Source: an uncultured Flavobacteriales bacterium (GTDB lineage Bacteria; Bacteroidota; Bacteroidia; Flavobacteriales_D; SKUL01). From it: a stretch of DNA of 19,375 bases. Under the pieces are notes generated by a model. It did no database searches. It was not told where the DNA came from and saw only the letters and a list, made by a program, of their open reading frames with translations. Location of the stretch: NCBI GenBank assembly GCA_937911795.1, contig CALDPJ010000171.1, positions 1 to 19,375 of the forward strand, in the 5' to 3' direction. Positions 1-8,324 of this stretch are shown here, piece by piece (within the stretch, counting starts at the first letter, position 1; the number at the start of each line of letters is the position of its first letter). A program made the position numbers and the translations under genes.

Positions 1-584
1 AAATTCCACAGCGGAAAAAAGATCCGGTGATTTTTGAAGAAGATGAATTCATCAAACCGGCATCGACACCGGAAGTGCTTGCAAAACTGCGTCCGGCCTT
101 CCGGCGCGAAGGCGGTACCGTCACTGCCGGAAATTCATCGGGTCTGAACGACGGCGCTGCGGCCCTGCTGCTTGCGTCGGAAGACGGACTGAAAAATCAC
201 CAGCTGAAACCGATGGCCCGAATTGTTTCTTCAGGTGTGGTGGGGGTTGAGCCACGCATTATGGGAATCGGTCCGGTAGAAGCGAGTAAAAAAGCATTGA
301 AGCGTGCCGGTCTTTCGCTCGATCAAATGGATATTATTGAGTTGAATGAAGCTTTTGCAGCACAATCACTTGCCTGCACGCGCGAGCTGGGGCTGGATGA
401 CCGCGACGAACGAATTAATCCGAATGGCGGGGCCATTGCCCTGGGACACCCTTTGGGAATGACCGGCGCCCGATTGCTACAAACCGCAGCGCTTGAGTTG
501 CAACTCACCGGAAAACAATACGCACTTTGCACACTGTGTATTGGTGTGGGTCAGGGTTATGCGGTGGTAATCGAGCGGACTTAG
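1..584 (+). CDS. Thiolase (3-oxoadipyl-CoA / acetyl-CoA C-acyltransferase family), C-terminal part
   Basis: This is the 3' part of a thiolase gene; the reading frame is open from base 3, so the gene begins before the window. Thiolases cleave 3-oxoacyl-CoA with CoA, or condense two acyl-CoAs, in the cytoplasm. The C-terminal domain signatures are all present: SGLNDGAAALL, the NEAFAAQ loop (bases 345-365), the catalytic-His motif GGAIALGHPLGMTGAR, and the C-terminal CIGVGQG motif whose Cys (codon 537-539) is the second catalytic cysteine. The nucleophilic N-terminal Cys lies outside the window. The string GVEPRIMGIGP and the INPNGG context resemble PcaF/PaaJ-type 3-oxoadipyl-CoA thiolases more than PhaA-type acetoacetyl-CoA thiolases, suggesting aromatic-acid or general fatty-acid degradation; substrate assignment is inference. 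The gene ends with TAG, 47 bp before the likely start of the next gene. Confidence 0.93.
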   Translation, partial: IPQRKKDPVIFEEDEFIKPASTPEVLAKLRPAFRREGGTVTAGNSSGLNDGAAALLLASEDGLKNHQLKPMARIVSSGVVGVEPRIMGIGPVEASKKALKRAGLSLDQMDIIELNEAFAAQSLACTRELGLDDRDERINPNGGAIALGHPLGMTGARLLQTAALELQLTGKQYALCTLCIGVGQGYAVVIERT

Positions 585-631
585 TTGCCAACGAGGATGA
601 ATTTTGTAGTTTCACAGGAATCCTCCAGACT

Positions 632-2680
632 TTGAAATTCATCCGGCCAATTCTTCTCGCAGTTGCAATTGTAATCCCGGCGCTGATATTTCATCTTTCC
701 AATCTCGATCAATTACCACTCGGTCATCACGCCTGGACGCAGGTTGATCACTACGCAATCAGTCTCGGGTTTCAGGAAAACGGATTCGATTTTTTTCATC
801 CACAAACCTTTGCATTTTCTACGGAGCTGGTAAATGGAGAAGACGTGCCTTCCCACAGCAGCATTACTGCCGTTGATTTTCCAATCCACCAGTACGTTGT
901 AGCATTTGTGATGGAAATTCTAAATACCAATTCGGTACTGATTCCGAGGATTTATATATTGCTGTGGAGTTTCCTGGGACTCTTTTTCCTCGGAGAAATG
1001 GTGTTTCTTTTAACCAAGCGCACCGAAGCTGCCGTGCTGATTGTAGTTTTAGCGGCTACCGCTCCCCTGTTCGTTTACTTTCAAACCGCTATAATGCCCA
1101 CCATTCCGTCAATGGCTTCGGCAATGATCGGATTGTATTTCTGGATCCGGTATTTGATTTCCCCGCGAAAACGATTGTATATAATTGCCATCTCCTTTCT
1201 GACTTTGGCAGCGCTGACCCGCACAACTTTCCTCATTCCCTTACTGGCAATTGCCGGTTGCGAATTGTGGCTTTACCTGCGGAACAGATCAATCCCCGCC
1301 TTCAAAATAATTTCATTTACTGCAGCGGCAATTTGTATTGGTGGATATTACGGATACAACAGTTTTCTAAGAGCCGAATACGGTTCCATTTTTTTATCGT
1401 CGTTCATGCCACCGGAAAATCTTCGGGAAGCCGGAACTCTACTTTGGGACATCATGGACCGATGGGGATTTCACTTTTTCGCCGAACTACATTATCTGGT
1501 TATGATTGGGATTGTTGTATTGGCTATCTTGAATATCATCAGGAATAAAACACGTCTGAACCCGGTGCATAAACAGGTCTTGATTTTCACAGCCATAAGC
1601 TTGATGGGATGTATTCTGTTCGCGGTTCTGATGATGAAACAGTTCTACAATCACGACTATTATTTTCTCGATTCTTTCTTCATTCCGATTTTAATGTTGA
1701 CCACCCTCGGGCTTGCGGTAATTCAGCTTCCGACTTCTAAATTTTCACGTCCTGTTTCGCTTGCCTTAATTGCTGCTCTATCCATTCCCCTGATTTTAAG
1801 CGCGCGACAATCGAACATAGATTTACAGCAGAAAGGTTGGTGGAACAGAACCTCCGCCACGGCACAAAATTTTGAAGGTTCTAATGAATTTCTCTGTCAC
1901 ATGGGAGTACCTGAGGATGCAGTCATTCTTGTGCCGGATGCCTACGCGCCCAATCTACCTTTCATTCTCATGAACCGCAAAGGACACCCATTGATCAACA
2001 GCAGTACACGGTTTCTGAAAAGCGGATTGGATTGGAAATGGGATTATGCTGTGATTCAGAACGAATTCTTCTTCAGCGACGTTTACAGAAACTATCCGCC
2101 CATTCTGCATCGGATGGAATTCATCGGGACGAATGGTAAAATTTCTGTGTACCGAAAATCCACGACCAGGCAAAACCTCGATGCTTTTTTGGGAATCAAT
2201 GATGTGACACCTCTTTATTTCACAGGGTTCAGTACAGATTCTGTGGTTTCTGGAGAATGGAACCTAACCGAGAGTTGGAATGATCCATCAGGTACGATTC
2301 ATTCTGAGTTTCCGGTTTCGTGCAGTATTTCTTTGGATGAATTTATCGGTACAGACAGTTTACTCTTATTCTTTCAGTTGACAGGGTTGGCGTTGGAAAA
2401 TCAAGCGGTGAAACTTGTTCTTAAACTCAACCAACAAGGTGAGACCATTTTTTATCGTGAATACACGCAGTACACGATTAAAGAAAACCCGGTTACTGCA
2501 ATGAATTTATGGATGCCTTTGCCCATCATCGCCGGTAAGGAAAAAGAACTTCAGATCTACCTCTGGAATCCTGGTGAAGGCGGCGTTGAGATAAACAGCG
2601 GCTCGGTTTCGATTTATCCTTTTGACGAAGTGGGTTCCTCCGATTTCAGGACAGAGATTTGTAATCTATATGCGGATTGA
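632..2680 (+). CDS. Polytopic GT-C glycosyltransferase, family 39/ArnT-like
   Basis: An integral membrane protein of about 682 residues with roughly ten hydrophobic segments in its first 390 residues, then a soluble C-terminal domain of about 290 residues. The start is probably TTG at 632: it puts a hydrophobic signal-anchor (FIRPILLAVAIVIPALIF) at the N-terminus and has AGGAA 11 bases upstream. The open frame extends back to a TTG at 527, but that start would overlap the thiolase and add an unlikely hydrophilic leader. After the first TM comes HHAWTQVDHYA (residues 32-42), with an Asp where GT-C enzymes of the ArnT/PMT class keep their catalytic acid, then FPIHQYVVA and, late in the TM domain, QFYNHDYYFLD, resembling the HDYY motif of Bacteroidota family-39 homologues. 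Such enzymes use polyprenyl-phosphate sugars to glycosylate lipids or proteins outside the membrane. Donor and acceptor cannot be told. It converges with and overlaps the next gene by 35 bp. Confidence 0.8.
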   Translation: MKFIRPILLAVAIVIPALIFHLSNLDQLPLGHHAWTQVDHYAISLGFQENGFDFFHPQTFAFSTELVNGEDVPSHSSITAVDFPIHQYVVAFVMEILNTNSVLIPRIYILLWSFLGLFFLGEMVFLLTKRTEAAVLIVVLAATAPLFVYFQTAIMPTIPSMASAMIGLYFWIRYLISPRKRLYIIAISFLTLAALTRTTFLIPLLAIAGCELWLYLRNRSIPAFKIISFTAAAICIGGYYGYNSFLRAEYGSIFLSSFMPPENLREAGTLLWDIMDRWGFHFFAELHYLVMIGIVVLAILNIIRNKTRLNPVHKQVLIFTAISLMGCILFAVLMMKQFYNHDYYFLDSFFIPILMLTTLGLAVIQLPTSKFSRPVSLALIAALSIPLILSARQSNIDLQQKGWWNRTSATAQNFEGSNEFLCHMGVPEDAVILVPDAYAPNLPFILMNRKGHPLINSSTRFLKSGLDWKWDYAVIQNEFFFSDVYRNYPPILHRMEFIGTNGKISVYRKSTTRQNLDAFLGINDVTPLYFTGFSTDSVVSGEWNLTESWNDPSGTIHSEFPVSCSISLDEFIGTDSLLLFFQLTGLALENQAVKLVLKLNQQGETIFYREYTQYTIKENPVTAMNLWMPLPIIAGKEKELQIYLWNPGEGGVEINSGSVSIYPFDEVGSSDFRTEICNLYAD

Positions 2681-3635
2681 AAAAAAACTCAAGCGGCGGA
2701 AACAGACCATCGAGCAGGCTATCGTCGTAATCCAGGAAAAAGGTTTCGGGATTCTGCGATGAACGAATGATGATTTGTCCGGAATTTGCTTCAAATGCAT
2801 CGAGGATAATTTCTTTGGAGTCGGCGAGATGATATATTACCTGAAACAGCGGATTGCGATCCATCTCAAAAGCATCCGCAAAAAAAGTATGTTTTCGGTT
2901 TACGAGTAACGACGCGTATATCTCCTGAGACTGTGGATTGATTCTGGAACCTTCGTAATACCAGCCATCCGATTGAACGTCAATGCTGAAATTGCTGTTT
3001 TCGGGATACCGAAATTCTATGGTTTGCAGTTGAGATAGATCTATTGAAACCAGTAATTGGTTGCGCCAGGTTTCGAATATCTGATTGAAGTTCGGACCGA
3101 AAAATCCTTCGGCGCTGTACACTTTTTCATCGTTAATTAAACGAACATAGGTGATTCCTCTCTTCCCCTGGGTAGCCGGTGGTGCGCGGTTGATCATACC
3201 TTTTTCCACATCGCGGTACTGAAACTGGCCGATCATCATATCGAGTGCAAGACCCTCATCGGTAATTAATTTTAGGCGCGTACCCAAAGAATCCGTCACC
3301 CCCAGTTCATCCCAATCATTTTTCGAAATACCGGCCAACCGCGTTGGTTTCAGATTCATCAATTCCGTAAACAACACATCCATACGGCCCTCGTGGACCG
3401 GCGCCTCGCTCATACCTTTCAACACTCTCCAATCATTACCCTGTCTATATAAAATCACTTCCTCGCCATTTTCGACATGCGCATAAATCTTAAGTGTATG
3501 AACTGCATTCAGGTCGATTTCGGGAAAATCTGCGGCAAACGTTTTTTCGCGGTTTTCGTCCACATCACGGGTAAAATACCAGACTGCCGACAGTGATATC
3601 AATATTGCAATGAGAATGAGATGCGTTTTTTTCAT
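2646..3635 (-). CDS. DUF4340 membrane-anchored protein of the Gld-type ABC cassette
   Basis: A 329-residue protein with one N-terminal hydrophobic segment (residues about 5-20) and a large extracytoplasmic beta-rich domain. It matches the pattern of DUF4340 proteins: repeated short strands such as DWRVLKG and a motif around ETWRNQLLV, and it sits directly after a GldG-family gene, the usual neighbour of DUF4340. One base separates its ATG from the gldG stop codon, so it is surely co-translated with the ABC genes. The function is unknown; co-occurrence suggests an accessory extracytoplasmic subunit of the ABC complex, and this is inference. Its 3' end overlaps the convergent glycosyltransferase by 35 bp, so neither gene can have a conventional terminator between them. 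Confidence 0.85.
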   Translation of the reverse strand: MKKTHLILIAILISLSAVWYFTRDVDENREKTFAADFPEIDLNAVHTLKIYAHVENGEEVILYRQGNDWRVLKGMSEAPVHEGRMDVLFTELMNLKPTRLAGISKNDWDELGVTDSLGTRLKLITDEGLALDMMIGQFQYRDVEKGMINRAPPATQGKRGITYVRLINDEKVYSAEGFFGPNFNQIFETWRNQLLVSIDLSQLQTIEFRYPENSNFSIDVQSDGWYYEGSRINPQSQEIYASLLVNRKHTFFADAFEMDRNPLFQVIYHLADSKEIILDAFEANSGQIIIRSSQNPETFFLDYDDSLLDGLFPPLEFFFNPHIDYKSLS

Positions 3636-3636
3636 C

Positions 3637-5169
3637 TTAATTTCCCGTCGTAAAATCGGCTTCCATTCGCTTTCGGCGCAAGGTGCGGCGTTGACTGCTG
3701 CGGATTATTCCATAGACAAAAACAAAAATTATCGGCAACAGGAAATTCACGAATTTGAGCACAGTTTTCGTTTGATCGTCTAGTGGATCCAACGGCCGGG
3801 CGACTATACCCCGTGTTCGCAATTCAATCAGGCCGGTGTCATCCACGAGCCAGTCAACACTGTTTACAAATAAATTCACGTTATCCGGCTGCAATTGCCT
3901 GGCCTGTTCGCGCGGCCCGTTTACTACAAAATCTCCATCAGAAATAATTACCATTCTCGAAAATCCATCGCCCGCAATGTTGCCGGTAAGCGTGGCCCCG
4001 ACCGTGATATGTGATAGTTGAAAATCGGATGGTGACCATTGTTTTTGAACGTCCAATACCTGTGGGGCCGGTTGTATTCCCGATTGGACCGACGTTACCA
4101 GCATCGGATTGTATAAAACGGTGGAATCGCCGGTATAATTCATTTCAGACGGAAACTCGAGCATAACGGATTCAAGTCCTCCCGAAATATCATTGTTTTC
4201 CTGACCGATCAGAAGCGGCAAATAAGGAAAGGAAACATTGTTCATAAAAGCAAACATCCCCTGATTTTGCTGAACGGCAACCGAGCCGCAGCGGTTATCA
4301 ATTACCAGATTCTTCTTCACCTGCACTCCCTTTTGCGACAGCCAGTCTGTTAGTCCCGTAAATTTCTGCACGGCCAGCATATTCACAAAATCTCCTTCCA
4401 CAGGATTGTAGGCCACCAACATTCGTCCGCCTTTTGCGAGATATTCATCCATGAACTGAAAATGCGCTGCAGGAATGGTGTCGGTAGGACGCAACCAGAT
4501 CATCGCCGCAAAACGATCAGGGCCCGGAACTGAACCGCCCGCAATGTAATACGGTTCAAGATTATACATCACTTCGAGCTCTGCAACCGTCTGAATTAAT
4601 TCTGTAAGTGGCGGCTCGCCATTTCCCTGTAAATATCCAATGGTCGGTTTGTCAACTACGGAAAGCTTCTTAATAGCCGACGAGAGATCATACTCCATGG
4701 CTCCGCCGGGTTGAATAAACGGAATGGCCTCGCGTTCCTCGTTCATTTCAACCACAGCCGACAAATATGCCTTTTGTTGCTTTTTCTGATCTTTCTCGCG
4801 AATCTCAATCATTACCGGCTGAATACCATATCCAACAATTTCCTTTTCGACCGATTCTTCCTCATTTGGATTGATGAACTCATAAACCAGTTTTCCATTG
4901 GAACGCGCCGAATATTCAACCAGGAGTTCTTTAAATTGCTGCCGGGAGCGAAGGAAATCAGGTGGTAAATCATCCGAAAAGTAGGCTTTAACGGTGACCG
5001 GATTATCAATATTATCAAGCAATTGTTCGGTAGCATGGCTCAAAGTAAACTGTCGCTCCTCGGTGAAATCCAACCGCACGGAAAACCGGGCCGAAAGCAG
5101 GTTCACCACCACCAGAATGGCCAGAATCAGCAGTGCAGAGACAACCGGAGTTTTGCCGCTTTTCATCAT
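3637..5169 (-). CDS. gldG: GldG-family ABC transporter auxiliary subunit
   Basis: About 510 residues: N-terminal TM (VVSALLILAILVVVNLLSA), a long extracytoplasmic region, and a C-terminal TM (FVNFLLPIIFVFVYGII) followed by a basic tail (RSSQRRTLRRKR). This is the layout of GldG and the ABC_transp_aux family. Typical strings are DFTEERQFTLS after the first TM, VTVKAYFSDDLPP, and near the end RMVIISDGDFVVN and NVNLFVNSVDWLVDD. The family pairs with ABC-2 permeases; in Flavobacterium johnsoniae GldA/F/G are needed for gliding, but the relatives with DUF4340 neighbours also occur in non-gliders. The start may be ATG at 5169, whose A is also the A of the gldF TGA (TGATG), or GTG three bases earlier, or the second ATG at 5166. 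The length is somewhat shorter than F. johnsoniae GldG (about 560 residues). Confidence 0.88.
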   Translation of the reverse strand: MMKSGKTPVVSALLILAILVVVNLLSARFSVRLDFTEERQFTLSHATEQLLDNIDNPVTVKAYFSDDLPPDFLRSRQQFKELLVEYSARSNGKLVYEFINPNEEESVEKEIVGYGIQPVMIEIREKDQKKQQKAYLSAVVEMNEEREAIPFIQPGGAMEYDLSSAIKKLSVVDKPTIGYLQGNGEPPLTELIQTVAELEVMYNLEPYYIAGGSVPGPDRFAAMIWLRPTDTIPAAHFQFMDEYLAKGGRMLVAYNPVEGDFVNMLAVQKFTGLTDWLSQKGVQVKKNLVIDNRCGSVAVQQNQGMFAFMNNVSFPYLPLLIGQENNDISGGLESVMLEFPSEMNYTGDSTVLYNPMLVTSVQSGIQPAPQVLDVQKQWSPSDFQLSHITVGATLTGNIAGDGFSRMVIISDGDFVVNGPREQARQLQPDNVNLFVNSVDWLVDDTGLIELRTRGIVARPLDPLDDQTKTVLKFVNFLLPIIFVFVYGIIRSSQRRTLRRKRMEADFTTGN

Positions 5170-5894
5170 CACCCCGAAATTTTAAGTTTTTCAAGTTCCT
5201 TTTCCGCCAGCACCAGTCCTGCGGCAGCGATGGAAATAAAATAAATGATATCACGTGTATCAATCACCCCCCGGGAAATGCTCTCGTAATGCGTAGCCAT
5301 ATTCAGGTAATAAAAAACATGGCCGGGTGTTCCGCTGATATTTTGACCGAGAATTGCAAAAATTACGTGAAAACACAAGCCGATCAGCAGAGCCACTAGA
5401 AACGCCACCACCTGGTTACCTGTTAAACTACTGGCATAAACACCGATTCCGATGTAAGAGGCACTCATCAGGATAAGACCGGAATAACCACCAATAATTT
5501 CTCCGGTATCGACATTACCAATCGATGCAACCGTGATTATATATGGAAGTGTACACACCAATGCAATCGCAATAAGTATTAATGCTGAAAGGTATTTCCC
5601 AAATACCAGTTGCCAGTTGCTCACCGCTTTGGTCAGAACAAGTTCCAGCGTACCGGATTTTCGTTCCTCGGCGATGAGTCGCATGGTGAGTGCAGGAGTG
5701 AAAAAGAACAACGTCCAGTACGCGATGGCGAAAAACACACTCAGGCTAGCCTGCCCCATCATAAAAATATCGTTGCCAAAAATCCAGGTAAAGAAACCGG
5801 AGAATCCCAGGAAAAGTGCAAGCATGATGTAAGCGACCAATGAATCGAAATAGGCATTGAGCTCTCTTTTGGCTATGGTCCAGGTGGTGTTCAT
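5169..5894 (-). CDS. gldF: GldF-like ABC-2 permease
   Basis: A 241-residue inner-membrane protein with about six TM helices, of the ABC-2 type. The family hallmark ALTMRLIAEERKSGTLELVL lies in the loop after the second TM and is followed by WQLVFGKYLSALILI. The C-terminal part has THYESISRGVIDTRDIIYF, the signature seen in the widespread NatB/GldF-like permeases found beside GldG and DUF4340 genes. Length equals that of characterised GldF (about 241). It ends in EKELEKLKISG, a longer charged tail than usual. It starts 3 bp after the gldA stop, with AGGAA formed across that stop codon as a likely ribosome-binding site, and overlaps the start of gldG. It should form the membrane channel of the GldA-F complex; the transported substrate is unknown. 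Confidence 0.92.
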   Translation of the reverse strand: MNTTWTIAKRELNAYFDSLVAYIMLALFLGFSGFFTWIFGNDIFMMGQASLSVFFAIAYWTLFFFTPALTMRLIAEERKSGTLELVLTKAVSNWQLVFGKYLSALILIAIALVCTLPYIITVASIGNVDTGEIIGGYSGLILMSASYIGIGVYASSLTGNQVVAFLVALLIGLCFHVIFAILGQNISGTPGHVFYYLNMATHYESISRGVIDTRDIIYFISIAAAGLVLAEKELEKLKISG

Positions 5895-5897
5895 TTC

Positions 5898-6821
5898 CTA
5901 AATTGTTAATCCTCTGAAAATATCTTCGAGACTGGTTTCGGTGGGCGTAAGTTCACGGATGATCCATTGATTGGTCTGGCAAATCCGGAACAATTCCACC
6001 GGAAAATCAATATCAGGTGTGCATTCAATTTCATATTTACCGGCTGTGGGATCTGAAGATATGACTTCCATTCCACTTCTTTCGGGAAGCAATTCCGCCA
6101 GTTGGTGATGGCCGGTGCCATCGATCAGAATGCGGTGCAGGATTTTGCCGCTGGCTTTTCGTTTCAGCGATTCGGCCGTTCCATCGGCAACAATTTTCCC
6201 TCTGTTGATAATGAGAATCCTGTCGCACGTAGCTTCTACTTCCGGAAGAATATGGGTGCTCAGAATCACCGTTTTCTCACGTCCCACTTCGCGAATCAAA
6301 TTCCGGATTTCCACTATTTGATTCGGATCCAGTCCGGTGGTCGGTTCATCGAGAATCAAAATTTCCGGATCGTGAATCATTGCCTGGGCCAGACCCACCC
6401 GTTGGCGATATCCTTTCGAGAGTTCACCAATCTTTTTGTGCTTTTCGCGGTTAATTCCGCAAACGGCAATCATTTCGCGTGTACGCGAATCGATGAGATC
6501 ACGCTTCATCCCCTGCAGTTCGCCACAAAACTTCAGGTAATCAATAACCGGCATGTCGGTGTACAGCGGATTGTTCTCCGGTAAATAACCAATGTGCTTT
6601 CTGCTAATCGCATCATTCTTTTGTACCGACAAATTTCCCACGTGAATTTCCCCAGAATCCGGCTCCAGAAAACTCATGATCATTTTCATGGTGGTGGTTT
6701 TGCCGGCACCATTCGGACCAAGAAAGCCAAGTATTTCACCCGTGTCTACAGAAAACGATAAATCATCGACCGCTACCTGGTCACCATACGTCTTGCTTAG
6801 GTGGTCAATGGATATTTTCAT
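5898..6821 (-). CDS. gldA: GldA-like ABC transporter ATPase
   Basis: A 307-residue cytoplasmic ABC ATPase. The motifs are complete and in order: Walker A GPNGAGKT (residues 35-42), a Q-loop region reading YLPENNPLY (about 79-87) with Glu in place of the usual Gln, as is normal for the GldA subgroup, signature LSKGYRQRVG (134-143), Walker B ILILDEP (154-160) and the H-loop His190 in STHIL. After about residue 215 a C-terminal regulatory extension follows, ending in TETSLEDIFRGLTI, typical of drug/lipid-type ABC-2 ATPases. It is the first gene of a four-gene operon with gldF, gldG and a DUF4340 gene and energises that complex. A weak candidate promoter lies about 45 bp upstream. Confidence 0.94.
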   Translation of the reverse strand: MKISIDHLSKTYGDQVAVDDLSFSVDTGEILGFLGPNGAGKTTTMKMIMSFLEPDSGEIHVGNLSVQKNDAISRKHIGYLPENNPLYTDMPVIDYLKFCGELQGMKRDLIDSRTREMIAVCGINREKHKKIGELSKGYRQRVGLAQAMIHDPEILILDEPTTGLDPNQIVEIRNLIREVGREKTVILSTHILPEVEATCDRILIINRGKIVADGTAESLKRKASGKILHRILIDGTGHHQLAELLPERSGMEVISSDPTAGKYEIECTPDIDFPVELFRICQTNQWIIRELTPTETSLEDIFRGLTI

Positions 6822-6864
6822 AAAGTCAGATCAACTTACAGCGCATGAAGTTATGCGAAATTAA

Positions 6865-6872
6865 CAAAGTTG
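6865..6872 (-). promoter_or_regulatory. Candidate -7 element upstream of gldA
   Basis: Read on the minus strand these bases are CAACTTTG, one mismatch from the Bacteroidota -7 consensus TAnnTTTG. They lie 43 bp before the gldA ATG, which would give a leader of about 35 bases. No good -33 TTTG is seen at the expected spacing. The rest of the 114-bp gap between gldA and the glycosylase gene holds nothing else I recognise. Confidence 0.3.
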
Positions 6873-6935
6873 GCTTCCTTTACAACTTCTTCGGCGTTTT
6901 GAAATGTTAATTTCTTTAAAGCGCCAAATACCCGG

Positions 6936-7613
6936 CTATTCCGAAATTACAGAATTCAATTCCTGAAGATACAGATCAATATACTTCTGCATATCCTTAT
7001 GCTGATACTGCACTACCCATCTTGGGTGGGGAAGCGTTTTCAATTGAGAAAACCAATTGTTCTCGTTGTTCAACCCGGTTAAATATTTAATATTCCTTCC
7101 TTTTCCAATTGAAAAAGCTATATCTGTGTTTACAGCAAATTTAATCTGTTCTTCGATGCTGTCGCGGATCAAGGGATCCACAGCTTGCAGGAGTTCCGGA
7201 TCATCATAATAATTATAGTTGATTCCTTTCCGGATAAAACCGATTGGACTTACGGAGGTAAAATGAAAATGGTAGAAGAACTTCTCAGGTCCGCCGAATT
7301 GCCGGATCATTTCGTACATAAACACCGAGGAGGGCTCGGGTTTCATTTCAATATTATGATTTATTCCGCATACTTCGCTAAGCCGAATGGGGTCGGTGAA
7401 TCCGATTCCCGTTTTTCCGGCGCCCAATCTTCCGGGATTGATACCAAACAACAGAATGCGTGGATGCTCATCATTATAAAAACGACGATAAAACTGATTC
7501 ATATATTCCCACACCGCGGGATCGCGAAAGGGCAATAAGGCCTCAATATCACCGGGCAAAACCGGAGAGATGAGCTTATTGTAAAACGACAATACTGAAT
7601 CAGCAAAAGTCAT
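6936..7613 (-). CDS. SMUG2-like uracil-DNA glycosylase family protein
   Basis: A 225-residue protein of the uracil-DNA glycosylase superfamily, SMUG2-like branch (also named DUF4918 in databases). Motif 1 is LLFGINPGRLGAGKTG with GINPG at residues 57-61; the Asn is the position used for catalysis in SMUG-type enzymes. Motif 2 is LPHPRWV (194-200) with His196 in the place of the conserved leaving-group-binding His. The segment GFTDPIRL and the HFTSVSPIGF block also fit this family. Enzymes of this group remove uracil, and in the Pedobacter SMUG2 also other deaminated bases, from DNA in the cytoplasm, starting base excision repair. Whether this one prefers uracil or xanthine cannot be read from the sequence. 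It has the same orientation as gldA but is separated by 114 bp, and as the DNA-binding protein gene upstream, 64 bp away. Confidence 0.82.
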   Translation of the reverse strand: MTFADSVLSFYNKLISPVLPGDIEALLPFRDPAVWEYMNQFYRRFYNDEHPRILLFGINPGRLGAGKTGIGFTDPIRLSEVCGINHNIEMKPEPSSVFMYEMIRQFGGPEKFFYHFHFTSVSPIGFIRKGINYNYYDDPELLQAVDPLIRDSIEEQIKFAVNTDIAFSIGKGRNIKYLTGLNNENNWFSQLKTLPHPRWVVQYQHKDMQKYIDLYLQELNSVISE

Positions 7614-7642
7614 TTAAAGCGAAAACTAAGTGGGAGACGATT

Positions 7643-7675
7643 AAAACAGCGCCTCATTTAAATCAGAATTTGAGG
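7643..7675 (-). terminator. Possible weak terminator after the AT-hook protein gene
   Basis: On the minus strand, just after the stop codon of the DNA-binding protein gene, bases 7675-7652 contain CCTCAAAT and ATTT/GAGG arms that can pair with a small bulge (loop TCTG), followed by a short T run (GCTGTTTTAA). The stem is AT-rich and imperfect, so this is only a candidate. Confidence 0.3.
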
Positions 7676-7677
7676 GA

Positions 7678-8292
7678 CTATTCCTGATTCACTTTACGTG
7701 GTCGTCCAACGGCTCCGGTTTTTCTTGGTGCCCCTGAAGTTTTTCTCGTCTTTCGTGGTGGCTTAACAATTTTCTTCTCGTATTCTTTTTTGATTTTACC
7801 AGGCTCTTCGAACCAGCTTTTTAAGGCTACGAATTTTTCTCTTCCGCCGGATGAAAAAGTATCTACGCGGTTGCTGTTCTTTCTCAAGCGGAAAGCACTG
7901 TTGTTGATGGCGTTGATTACCGTCTGACGTTTGCTTTCATTCAATTTAAAGAAAACCATGGCTTCATCCACCAATTCGTTGTAAGTCAATGGACGGTCAA
8001 GTTGCTGCAATCTTTTAAGAATAAAAGAACCCCAAATAGATTTTGGTCCGCGTTTTTTGCCGGATTTTTGAGTCTCTTCTACTTCGGTTTGAGTCGAAGC
8101 ACTTGAAGCGCTCGCCCCCGAAGTAGATATACCTTCAGAAGTTCCCGAAATATTAATTTCTATGTTGGAACCGCCAAGTTGGCTCAAAACGGTTTTCAGA
8201 TGCTGAAGTCTGTTTATTGTTTTCGACAATTCTTCCTGATAAAAGGCTTTCATTGCTTCCAGGTCAGCACCACTCAATTTAAAAGTTTCCAT
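7678..8292 (-). CDS. Small DNA-binding protein: coiled coil, HARE/winged-helix-like domain, AT-hook-like tails
   Basis: 204 residues in four parts. Residues 8-38 form a probable coiled coil (ELSKTINRLQHLKTVLSQL). Residues 44-76 are a Ser/Thr/Gly-rich linker. Residues 79-85 (KKRGPKS) look like an AT-hook. Residues 86-162 are a helical domain with FILKRLQQLDRPLTYNELVDEA, then an Arg-rich segment and a wing-like SSGGREKFVALKSW, resembling the HARE/winged-helix fold found in chromatin-linked proteins. The tail (163-204) is very basic and contains a classic AT-hook core, VGRPRK (195-200). It probably binds AT-rich DNA as a nucleoid-associated protein or regulator, perhaps as a dimer through the coiled coil; this is inference and no specific family name is certain. 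A perfect TAnnTTTG element sits upstream. Confidence 0.72.
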   Translation of the reverse strand: METFKLSGADLEAMKAFYQEELSKTINRLQHLKTVLSQLGGSNIEINISGTSEGISTSGASASSASTQTEVEETQKSGKKRGPKSIWGSFILKRLQQLDRPLTYNELVDEAMVFFKLNESKRQTVINAINNSAFRLRKNSNRVDTFSSGGREKFVALKSWFEEPGKIKKEYEKKIVKPPRKTRKTSGAPRKTGAVGRPRKVNQE

Positions 8293-8324
8293 GCGTTGTT
8301 TGTTTTTCGTGCGTTTTTCAATAA

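Noticed and set aside
527..631. Upstream TTG start at 527 for the glycosyltransferase
   Set aside because: It would overlap the thiolase by 58 bp and add a Cys/Gly-rich hydrophilic leader before the first TM. TTG at 632 gives a normal signal-anchor and has AGGAA upstream.
964..1548. 194-codon plus-strand open frame inside the glycosyltransferase
   Set aside because: It lies wholly within the better-supported gene in another frame, and its translation has no family-like pattern.
2646..6821. Proof of gliding motility from gldA/F/G
   Set aside because: The DUF4340 neighbour and permease signatures also fit the widespread non-gliding cassette, and no other gld or spr gene is present in the window.
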